A DNA stretch of 5,496 nucleotides from WHTI01 sp046715095 (lineage in GTDB: Bacteria; Actinomycetota; CADDZG01; WHSQ01): assembly GCA_046715095.1 (NCBI GenBank), contig JBKJZQ010000172.1:1-5496 (forward strand). The letters run 5' to 3'. Positions 1 to 4,525 of the stretch are shown here, in pieces. Every line of letters starts with the position of its first letter. The stretch's first letter is position 1. The notes under the pieces are model-generated. The model ran no database searches. It saw only the letters and a program-made list of their open reading frames with translations, and was not told where the DNA came from. The translations under genes and the position numbers were made by a program.

Positions 1-38
1 GACAGATCCTGTGCGTCGACGGAGGCCTCGTCATTTGA
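1..38 (+). CDS. C-terminal end of a short-chain dehydrogenase/reductase (partial)
   Basis: Only the last codons lie in the window. Read in the frame that starts at base 3, they give QILCVDGGLVI followed by TGA at 36-38. This is the typical end of classical SDR enzymes (FabG-like 3-oxoacyl-ACP reductases and related NAD(P)H oxidoreductases), which usually finish with a G-Q-x-L-x-V-D-G-G motif next to the substrate-binding and tetramer interface. The 5' end, the Rossmann motif and the catalytic Ser-Tyr-Lys are outside, so the substrate cannot be named. The next gene starts 24 nt downstream on the same strand, which suggests co-transcription. The call rests on an 11-residue motif and is an inference from family knowledge. 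Confidence 0.6.
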   Translation, partial: QILCVDGGLVI

Positions 39-62
39 GGCACGGAAAGGCTGGCTGACCTG

Positions 63-497
63 ATGTCCCGAGCGTGGCCATTCGAGAACAAACCGGAGGG
101 GGGAAAGAGAGGGGCGCGGTCCGACACCCCCGAGGGATTCATACAGGCGAACGCAGAAGGCGCCGACGCGGTCGTCCTGAGGATCGGTGCCAACGACGCT
201 CTCCTGGTACTCGTCGACAAGGAGGGGGCCTGGGATCACTGGGTGTATCACTCGAAGGACGAGGCGCTTCAGGTCGCCAACTCGCTCGGGGTCGAGGTGC
301 ACGAAGACGAGTATCCCGAGACGTTACGCGTCCGGATGAACGCTCGCCGGCGTCCGGCGAGTGAATTCGAGAGCGGTGCCTATCCCGAACAGGGTCCGGT
401 GGGACCGGTCAACCCCTATCCGGAGAACCGTCCTCGTCAGGCGGATCTTCAGACGGCAGACGAGGCGACCCCGGAGGAGCCGGCCGAGGCTCAGTAG
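63..497 (+). CDS. Conserved-looking small acidic hypothetical protein
   Basis: The 144-residue product has no membrane segment or signal peptide and is probably cytosolic. Residues about 25-95 look like a compact alpha/beta domain: alternating hydrophobic strands (AVVLRIG, ALLVLVD), an aromatic patch WDHWVYH, a helix with DEALQVANSLGV, then HEDEYPETLRVRMNA. Residues 96-144 are Pro-, Glu- and Gly-rich and look disordered. I do not recognise a named family and assign no function. The ATG at 63 overlaps a TGA (61-63) in another frame. The only ribosome-binding-like sequence is a weak GGAAAGG at 44-50, so coupling to the upstream SDR gene is possible. The disordered tail is the part that overlaps the convergent fxsA gene (409-497). 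Codon use is GC-rich at third positions throughout, which supports real coding. Confidence 0.75.
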   Translation: MSRAWPFENKPEGGKRGARSDTPEGFIQANAEGADAVVLRIGANDALLVLVDKEGAWDHWVYHSKDEALQVANSLGVEVHEDEYPETLRVRMNARRRPASEFESGAYPEQGPVGPVNPYPENRPRQADLQTADEATPEEPAEAQ

Positions 498-927
498 GGC
501 CCACATCCCTCTGCGTTCCCACGACGTTCGCGCGGTAGATCCTGACCCCCGGGCCAACCTTGTTCTCCGCCCATCTCCGGAACAGCTTCCGGGTTCCGCC
601 CTTGAGAGCCGCCCTGGTGGGAGGGAACAGAAGGACGATGCCGATGATGTCCGAGAGGAAGCCGGGCGTCATGAGGAGCGCCCCGCCGAGAAGGATCATC
701 GCCCCGTCGGTCACTTCCTTGGTCGGCATCTCGCCGCGCGCCAGGGTTGCCTGGAGCCTCCTCCACGTGGCCATCCCTTGTTGCTTCAAGAGCCACGCGC
801 CCAGGATCGAGATGGCAACGAGGACCACGAGCGTGTTGATCACTCCGATCCCCTGCGCGACCTGCACGATCACGTAGAGCTCTGCGATGGGGACAGCGAT
901 CAGGAGGATGAAGAGAAGAACGGCCAT
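409..927 (-). CDS. fxsA: FxsA-family membrane protein
   Basis: The 172-residue cytoplasmic membrane protein fits the FxsA family. E. coli FxsA, when overproduced, relieves F-plasmid exclusion of phage T7; the ordinary cellular role is unknown. Hydrophobic segments lie at about residues 2-22, 27-47 and 75-101. The family hallmark is seen at about 83-104: LLMTPGF, then SDIIG, then LLFPPTR. The early PIAELYVI stretch also fits. The tail after about residue 130 is Pro-, Asp- and Glu-rich, absent from the core family, and overlaps the opposite gene. I chose the ATG at 925-927 because it begins directly with the first membrane helix. An upstream ATG at 996 would add 23 unlikely residues and overlap the rhodanese gene. 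No Shine-Dalgarno sequence precedes it, but a CATACT -10-like hexamer ends 6 nt before the ATG, so the mRNA may be leaderless. Confidence 0.88.
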   Translation of the reverse strand: MAVLLFILLIAVPIAELYVIVQVAQGIGVINTLVVLVAISILGAWLLKQQGMATWRRLQATLARGEMPTKEVTDGAMILLGGALLMTPGFLSDIIGIVLLFPPTRAALKGGTRKLFRRWAENKVGPGVRIYRANVVGTQRDVGPTEPRPAPPGSPRLPSEDPPDEDGSPDRG

Positions 928-980
928 AGAGTAAGTATGGTGCCCGCCATCAGCTAGAGAAAAACGACCGGGAGCGATCG
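928..980. promoter_or_regulatory. Divergent promoter region between fxsA and the rhodanese-like gene
   Basis: These 53 bases separate two divergently transcribed genes and must carry both promoters unless transcription starts further inside. On the minus strand CATACT (934-939) sits 6 nt before the fxsA ATG, the spacing expected of a leaderless actinobacterial transcript. On the plus strand TATGGT (936-941) is a possible -10 for the downstream gene and GGGAG (970-974) is its ribosome-binding site. I see no convincing -35 for either. The two -10 candidates overlap, so firing in both directions at once would compete. This is inference from short motifs only. Confidence 0.4.
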
Positions 981-1568
981 ATGTACGCGACCACAACCCT
1001 CAAGAAGCTGACGCTCGAAGAAGCGATGCTCGAGATCGAGGACGGGGCTGCGTTCCTCGATGTCCGTCCGGTCAGGGAGTACCTCGACGTTCATATCCCG
1101 GGATCGCTCGAGAACCTGTACGAATCCGGTCCGGGCTTCGCCGGGCGCGCCCGCGACTGCATCCCTCTCGAAGTGCCCTTGGTGCTGATCGAGACGGGAG
1201 CCGGCGTCGACCTCGTCGCAGCTGCCGCCGCGCTGAGGGGGAAGGGGTTCATGGTTCTGGGGTTCGTCGAAGACGCACTCAACGCATGGGCGGAGGCGAA
1301 AGGAACTCCGGTCTCGATCGACGTCATCGAGGGACTCGAAGCCTCCGGGAAGCTGCTCCTCGATGTGGGCGACCCCGGCGCGATCAGGGTCGAGGGCGCG
1401 GTGCGCATCCCTGCGGATCGTCTTTGGGCCCGCATCGACGAGGTCACCGACGCCGCGGCGGGCGAGAAGGTTGTGGTCATCGCCGGCTTCGGGGTGAGGG
1501 CCGCTCTGTGCATCGGCATCCTGGAACGCCACGGCTTCACCGAGATCACGTACTGGAAGGTTGGTTAG
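981..1568 (+). CDS. Tandem rhodanese-fold protein without catalytic cysteines
   Basis: This 195-residue cytosolic protein has two rhodanese-like units. Unit 1 (about 8-108) has the classic FLDVRPVREYLDVHIPGS entry motif and a later LRGKGFMVLGFVEDALNAW that matches the usual end of a rhodanese repeat. Unit 2 (about 115-195) has LLLDVG, a weakened V-E-G-A-V-R-I-P in place of H-I-P-G-A, and an ending VVVIAGFGVRAALCIGIL. In active rhodaneses the loop after the central strand carries the sulfur-accepting Cys, as in C-x-x-G-x-R. Here that place is Glu71 in unit 1 and Ala168 in unit 2. Simple thiosulfate sulfurtransferase activity is therefore unlikely, and a binding or regulatory role is more probable. 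The arrangement recalls the rhodanese tail of metallo-beta-lactamase/rhodanese fusions without the hydrolase half. GGGAG at 970-974, 6 nt before the ATG, supports the start. The stop shares bases with the convergent ygjP-like gene. Confidence 0.85.
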   Translation: MYATTTLKKLTLEEAMLEIEDGAAFLDVRPVREYLDVHIPGSLENLYESGPGFAGRARDCIPLEVPLVLIETGAGVDLVAAAAALRGKGFMVLGFVEDALNAWAEAKGTPVSIDVIEGLEASGKLLLDVGDPGAIRVEGAVRIPADRLWARIDEVTDAAAGEKVVVIAGFGVRAALCIGILERHGFTEITYWKVG

Positions 1569-2104
1569 ACCCCTTCTTCCATCCCTTTGGCGATGAGGAA
1601 ACCGCGCGCACGCTCGGTGAGCGGGTAGCGGTTCACGATGGCCCAGAAGGCATCGCTGTGGTCGGGGACCAGCAGATGCGCCAGCTCGTGAACGATGACG
1701 TAATCCCTGACCCACATCGGGTACTTCGTCAGCTCGAGCGACAGGCGGATGGTCCGGTCATCTGGACTGCACGAGCCCCAGCGCGACTTCTGGGTCGGGA
1801 CCCAGGCGATGTCCGCTGCGCGCTCCCCGTCGACGTAGCGGTCCGCGAGCTCCCTCGCCTTGCTCTCCAACCCGCCGGACGCATTGAGGCGGTCCTTCTT
1901 CTTGCGTTGGGCCATCCGGGTCGCCATCACCGTGACCCACTCATGCTCCTCCGCGCGTGACAGTCGCTCCGGGATCGAGACTACGAGGACGTCCCCGACG
2001 ATCTCTGCCGATACGGTCTTCTTCCGGCGGGCGCTGCGGCGGATCTCGATGCGCTCGAACTCGTCTTCGAGCCCGGGAACATCGAGGGGGAGGCGGTTGG
2101 GCAT
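1565..2104 (-). CDS. YgjP-family (DUF45) HExxH metalloprotein
   Basis: The 179-residue protein belongs to the YgjP/DUF45 family, small soluble zinc proteins related to SprT and M48 peptidases. Seen directly: an N-terminal beta-rich part (about 15-50, with IEIRRSARRKKTVSAEI and VVSIPERLS), the family signature SRWGSCS (107-113), a run ending in DYVIVHELAHLL (HExxH at 139-143), and DHSDAFW, whose His149 is the expected third metal ligand. All three zinc ligands and Glu140 are present, so it could be an active hydrolase. The physiological substrate in actinobacteria is not known to me. The ATG at 2102-2104 is preceded by AGGA (2112-2115) at 7 nt. Its TAA overlaps the TAG of the convergent rhodanese-like gene in a 4-base TTAG. 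A possible -10, TAGAGT on the minus strand at 2172-2177, lies upstream, which would leave a leader of about 60 nt containing the 2143-2159 palindrome. Confidence 0.9.
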   Translation of the reverse strand: MPNRLPLDVPGLEDEFERIEIRRSARRKKTVSAEIVGDVLVVSIPERLSRAEEHEWVTVMATRMAQRKKKDRLNASGGLESKARELADRYVDGERAADIAWVPTQKSRWGSCSPDDRTIRLSLELTKYPMWVRDYVIVHELAHLLVPDHSDAFWAIVNRYPLTERARGFLIAKGMEEGV

Positions 2105-2142
2105 GAGGCCATCCTAGGCCGCCCGGCGGCCTGCGGCACCGG

Positions 2143-2159
2143 TTGTGCGCCAAGCACAA
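2143..2159. promoter_or_regulatory. 17-bp inverted repeat TTGTGC-N5-GCACAA
   Basis: A perfect inverted repeat with 6-bp arms (TTGTGC/GCACAA) and a 5-base centre lies 39-55 bp upstream of the ygjP-like start codon. It shares the outer TTGTG...CACAA with the larger palindrome at 2201-2218, but its arms and spacing differ. It could be an operator just downstream of the presumed ygjP start point, or a small RNA hairpin in that leader. No regulator can be named. Confidence 0.35.
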
Positions 2160-2190
2160 AAAGTGGGGCTTACTCTAGTCCATTCCTGGC

Positions 2191-2219
2191 TTGCTGCCGC
2201 TTGTGAAGCGGTTCACAAT
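2191..2219 (+). promoter_or_regulatory. Predicted promoter of the 6C-like small RNA
   Basis: TTGCTG (2191-2196) and CACAAT (2214-2219), 17 bp apart, form a modest sigma70-type promoter. A start near 2226 would give an RNA of about 110-120 nt running to the terminator, the size expected of a 6C RNA. The -35 matches only its first three bases well, so this is a candidate rather than a clear promoter. The palindrome at 2201-2218 fills the spacer and most of the -10, which is the place expected for a repressor. Confidence 0.4.
2201..2218. promoter_or_regulatory. Candidate Rex or Crp-type operator (18-bp palindrome)
   Basis: TTGTGAAGCGGTTCACAA is a perfect inverted repeat with 7-bp arms and a 4-base centre. 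It fits the Rex operator pattern TTGTGAA-N4-TTCACAA (Rex is the NADH/NAD+-sensing repressor of actinobacteria and firmicutes). It equally contains the Crp pattern TGTGA-N6-TCACA (cAMP receptor protein). The sequence alone cannot separate the two. It lies upstream of the 6C-like RNA, over the predicted spacer and -10, and about 97 bp upstream of the ygjP-like start on the other strand. Confidence 0.5.
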
Positions 2220-2225
2220 GTGGGT

Positions 2226-2346
2226 GATCCACAAAGTCCCGTCCCCCCGGGACCGCATAAAGAAGGCCCCGATCCATGGGACCTCGGAACCCTCTCCGTT
2301 ATCCGCCCATCCCCCCCACGGAGGGGGTTCTTCTTTTACCTTTTTT
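2226..2346 (+). ncRNA. 6C-like small RNA with two cytosine-rich hairpin loops
   Basis: The plus strand holds two hairpins, each with at least six consecutive cytosines at its loop. Hairpin 1 pairs GTCCCG (2236-2241) with CGGGAC (2248-2253) and includes C6 at 2243-2248. Hairpin 2 is a 13-bp stem (2287-2299 with 2318-2330, one G-U pair) whose loop has C7 at 2311-2317; it is followed by a U-rich tail and so also serves as terminator. This layout is the definition of the actinobacterial 6C RNA family, in which the C-rich loops are thought to pair with G-rich mRNA sites, including ribosome-binding regions. The linker (about 2254-2286) is unpaired or weakly paired. The 5' end is inferred from the promoter candidate at 2191-2219 and could be off by about 10 nt. 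No plausible protein-coding sequence lies on this strand here. Confidence 0.75.
2287..2346 (+). terminator. Intrinsic terminator of the 6C-like RNA
   Basis: A 13-bp stem (2287-2299 pairing with 2318-2330, one G-U pair) with an 18-base loop is followed directly by a T-rich tract at 2331-2346. Read on the minus strand the same hairpin has no T-run after it, so it acts on plus-strand transcription only. It is therefore not the terminator of the minus-strand lipase gene that ends at 2363. Confidence 0.8.
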
Positions 2347-2372
2347 CCTAGCGCGTCTTTTCCTAGCGCGTC
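2343..2372. repeat. Perfect 15-bp tandem duplication spanning a stop codon
   Basis: TTTTCCTAGCGCGTC occurs at 2343-2357 and again at 2358-2372 with no mismatch. On the minus strand the unit contains the last codons (Thr-Arg) and TAG stop of the M23-hydrolase gene. The gene now stops at the first copy (2363-2365), and a second in-frame TAG follows 15 bases later (2348-2350). It probably arose by replication slippage. Confidence 0.85.
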
Positions 2373-3826
2373 CCGCCCAGAGCAGGCGCGAGATCGAACA
2401 GATGAGGGAGAGACCGCTCGAACACGCCGGTTATCCAGCCCACCTGGGTCGCGACACCACCCCAGTTGTTCGGACATTCGATGGCCCCTCCCCTCAGGAA
2501 GTTGTACGCGCTGCGGAGGGCGAACGGGGAACGCACTATCGCCGAATGACCGCCGTACCAACCGGTCGGCGGCACGGTGACCGTCTGCTTCCCCGGGAAC
2601 ACCGCGCGGTCCGCGGGGACGATGGGATCGTTCGGGACGTTGAGCGCAAGCACGCGCGTTCCGAACAGCGTGTCGCCCGTCGCGAGCGCATCCATCAACG
2701 TCGAGCCTGGGGCCAGCTGGCTCACCGCCGTACTCGTCGGATCGATGCGAACCTTGCCGGTCTCCGCGAGCCACGCGCCTGCTCCCAGCGCGATCCGGCC
2801 AAGCCTGGACGATTCGAGGTCTCCGGCGACCGCCCCGAGCGGAGCGCCGCGGTGCGGGCTCGAGAACGTGAGCAGGTTCTCGATCGTAGGCATCGATCCG
2901 TCCCATGCGTCCGCCCCTCGTGCGAGGAGATAGCGAGCGACTATCCCACCCTGGGAATGCGCGATCAGATCGATCCCCCGACCGGGATGCAGCGCGCGAA
3001 CCCTCCGTAGAAGCCGGCCGAGCCGGTCCGCGTACACCCGGATGTCGCCCCACGTGTCCTCCGGTCCGTAGGGTTCGTGCAGTCGCGGTCCGTCGCTCCC
3101 CCGGTACGAGAAGAGATAGACGTCATCCGGGTCGTACCCGAGCGCGCCTGGCACCGAGAAAACATCATCGTTGGCCCCACCGCGCGTGCTGCTCGCGATC
3201 CCCGCGATCGCGACCGCGATGTTGTCATCGGGAGCCGGTGGGTCGTCGCTGAGCTCCCCCGCGGGTGCGCAGGGCCTGGTCGGATCGCCCGGTAGCCGCG
3301 GCAGGTACTCGGCGGCCAGAGAATCCTTGGGCAACGAATACACGAGGCGTGTGAGATGGATCGCTCCGGATGCGTCCACCGGGCCGAGGTAGTCCTCGGG
3401 ATCGACGTACTCGCCGTTCATCTTGACCCCGAAGTGCAGACCGGCCCCGAGCCCGGAGTGGGCACCCCCGGCGGTCCCGAGCCACGTCGCCGCGCCGACG
3501 AGGGTGCCGGCCTCGACCATGACCTCCGCCATCTGCGAGTAGGTCGTGGCAAGTCCACCTGAGTGCTCGATCGTTACCGCCTTGATCCCGGCGACATCAC
3601 CGGCGAACACGACGGTCCCGGCCGCAGCGGCTCTGATCTGCGTCCCCGAGGTCACGGAGTAATCGACCCCACGATGACCCGGGCCCCAATCCATCCGGGG
3701 CGGCTCGAAACGCCGGGTTATCTGGCCGTCGACCGGAGGGGCCAGGAGCGGGATCCCCTCGGCGAACGCCGGACTGCAGCCCACAACGAGGCAAACGACA
3801 ACGAGCACGAGCGACGACCTGATCAC
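2363..3826 (-). CDS. Exported M23/LytM-like domain fused to an alpha/beta-hydrolase (lipase-like)
   Basis: With the GTG at 3824-3826 the product has 487 residues. A strong GGAGGA (3834-3839) at 7 nt supports this start, and the protein then opens with a signal peptide. VVGC (Cys17) could be a lipobox, or cleavage may follow AFA at 22. A GTG at 3874 would add 16 residues. Domain 1 (about 26-150) is M23/LytM-like: GHRGVD gives His51 and Asp55, and LHFGV gives His131, the three zinc ligands. The two usual catalytic histidines are replaced: Y-x-H is YSQ (Gln98) and HLHF is GLHF (Gly129). Domain 2 (about 201-447) is an alpha/beta-hydrolase with AHSQGG (nucleophile Ser291), PNDPIVP (Asp400) and GGHS (His427), plus an F-S-S-P-H-R-G-A-P segment typical of PGAP1/LipA-like lipases. 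It probably acts outside the membrane, perhaps an esterase held at peptidoglycan. Substrate unknown. Confidence 0.85.
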   Translation of the reverse strand: MIRSSLVLVVVCLVVGCSPAFAEGIPLLAPPVDGQITRRFEPPRMDWGPGHRGVDYSVTSGTQIRAAAAGTVVFAGDVAGIKAVTIEHSGGLATTYSQMAEVMVEAGTLVGAATWLGTAGGAHSGLGAGLHFGVKMNGEYVDPEDYLGPVDASGAIHLTRLVYSLPKDSLAAEYLPRLPGDPTRPCAPAGELSDDPPAPDDNIAVAIAGIASSTRGGANDDVFSVPGALGYDPDDVYLFSYRGSDGPRLHEPYGPEDTWGDIRVYADRLGRLLRRVRALHPGRGIDLIAHSQGGIVARYLLARGADAWDGSMPTIENLLTFSSPHRGAPLGAVAGDLESSRLGRIALGAGAWLAETGKVRIDPTSTAVSQLAPGSTLMDALATGDTLFGTRVLALNVPNDPIVPADRAVFPGKQTVTVPPTGWYGGHSAIVRSPFALRSAYNFLRGGAIECPNNWGGVATQVGWITGVFERSLPHLFDLAPALGGTR

Positions 3827-3945
3827 GCCGCGATCCTCCGGCGCGGCTCTCGAGGGTTCCGTGGTGCGCGTCACAGAGGCGGTCCTGTTTTGCCTCCTAT
3901 GTTCCTGGGAAGGATAGACAAAGGCATCCGAGAGGGGACTGTTAC
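3827..3945. promoter_or_regulatory. Divergent promoter region between the M23-hydrolase and the DUF7662-like gene
   Basis: This 119-bp space lies between two divergent starts. Possible -10 elements are TATGTT (3898-3903, plus) and TATCCT (3911-3916 read on minus), both without a good -35. A second AGGAGG on the minus strand (3892-3897) has no start codon at a workable distance, so its role is unclear. No operator-like palindrome of useful length was seen. Confidence 0.3.
3834..3839 (-). promoter_or_regulatory. Ribosome-binding site deciding the M23-hydrolase start
   Basis: On the minus strand GGAGGA lies 7 nt before the GTG at 3824-3826. The longer alternative start (GTG at 3872-3874) has only a weaker AGGA at about 9 nt, and would put 16 charged residues before the signal peptide. 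The shorter start is therefore preferred. Confidence 0.6.
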
Positions 3946-4275
3946 GTGACGGATCGAATAGAACGCGGCGAACCGGAACGGGGCGAACAGGCCGTCATGG
4001 ACCGGGCGATGATCCGACTCCGTAGGTTCCTCGAGTCCCGACACCCCCAGTACGAGCGCGTGGCGTTCCGGTTCGGCGCCCTCGAAGAGATCCTGCAGTG
4101 CAGGTTCCCCGATGAGATGAAGCTGTCCGCCCAAAGGTGGACGAACGACCAGACCATGACCCGCAGCAGAGGGTGGCTGCTCTCCGGCTGGCGCGTGGAT
4201 AAGTTTATCCCGGGGTGCGCGATCGGCTTCGCGAGGACGAGGTTGACCCAAACGAACGCTCCGGCTTCTCCTTGA
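3946..4275 (+). CDS. Small DUF7662-like protein
   Basis: The 109-residue soluble protein starts at GTG 3946, with GAGGGG (3932-3937) 8 nt upstream. An ATG at 3997 is the alternative and would remove 17 charged N-terminal residues. The central part matches a pattern I associate with the short DUF7662 domain: L-R-R-F-L-E-S (25-31), a helix FGALEEILQC, S-A-Q-R-W-T-N-D (61-68), then R-G-W-L-L-S-G-W-R-V (75-84) and a final strand (IGFAR). The spaced W..N and W....GW.V residues are the best evidence. No function is known for that family, and small size plus surface charge would fit a binding or nucleic-acid-associated role, but nothing shows it. It is transcribed away from the M23-hydrolase gene across about 120 bp. 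The last ten residues are low-complexity. A short AT-richer patch (GATAAGTTTATC) lies near residues 85-88. Confidence 0.6.
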   Translation: MTDRIERGEPERGEQAVMDRAMIRLRRFLESRHPQYERVAFRFGALEEILQCRFPDEMKLSAQRWTNDQTMTRSRGWLLSGWRVDKFIPGCAIGFARTRLTQTNAPASP

Positions 4276-4372
4276 CGCGACCCTGACGGCCACGTCCGCC
4301 CGCGGTCTGCGAACGATGCTCCACCGATAACCTGTGCGCCATGTCGCGACCGGATGGCCCGACCCCGAATAG

Positions 4373-4525
4373 GAGCTCCGGTGCGCTCGCCGGCGGTCCC
4401 GCTGGGCGGTGCTGGGTGATGGCCTCGTTGCGCTGGCCCTCGTGCCGCTCACTCCCGCCGGCGTCCCGATCCTGGCCGTGATCATCGCGGCCGCGGTGAC
4501 CGCAGCCACACGCGCCGACTCCTAG
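4373..4525 (+). pseudogene. Degenerate membrane-protein remnant, AzlC-like C-terminus
   Basis: In the frame from 4373 to the TAG at 4523-4525, the last 39 codons give a hydrophobic piece, GLVALALVPLTPAGVPILAV, then an Ala-rich stretch. It resembles the final transmembrane segment of AzlC-type branched-chain amino acid exporters. The frame opens after a TAG (4370-4372) and has no good start apart from a GTG at 4409. The better start signal, AGGAG (4371-4375) five bases before GTG 4381, reads another frame that stops at 4417-4419. Dropping one G in the GGG at 4414-4416 would join the two. AzlC proteins are about 220-240 residues, so most of the gene is gone. The stop shares CTAG with the convergent cyclase stop, as real neighbouring genes often do. 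It could instead be a small one-helix protein with a frameshift. The 97 bases before it (4276-4372) hold nothing I can name. Confidence 0.4.

Noticed and set aside
1565..1568. Interlocked stop codons (TTAG) of the rhodanese-like and ygjP-like genes as a signal
   Set aside because: Four-base stop overlaps are common between convergent genes in compact genomes, so nothing beyond close packing is implied.
2161..2233. MraZ-type GTGGG boxes or a tRNA T-arm (GGTTCACA)
   Set aside because: Only two isolated GTGGG copies occur without the regular spacing of MraZ sites, and no acceptor or anticodon stems can be built around the T-arm-like sequence.
2175..2260. Short minus-strand frame giving a natural-looking peptide (starts MRSRGDGTLW, ends SKPGMD)
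   Set aside because: It has no good ribosome-binding site, matches no family I recognise, and lies antisense to the structured small RNA and its operator. Palindromic DNA explains its form better than coding does.
2287..2330. The hairpin as a bidirectional terminator also serving the M23-hydrolase gene
   Set aside because: On the minus strand the stem is not followed by a T-run, so intrinsic termination in that direction is not supported.
2175..3053. Long 292-codon minus-strand open frame overlapping the M23-hydrolase
   Set aside because: It is a frame-shifted shadow of the hydrolase with Arg/Gly/Pro-rich low-information sequence and no motifs.
4194..4210. DnaA-box-like CGTGGATAA and palindrome GGATAAGTTTATCC
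   Set aside because: It is a single near-match inside a coding region, with no cluster of boxes and no AT-rich unwinding region nearby, so an origin is not supported.
3871..4509. Long 212-codon minus-strand open frame
   Set aside because: It lies antisense to the DUF7662-like gene, with Arg/Ser-rich composition typical of a shadow frame in GC-rich DNA.
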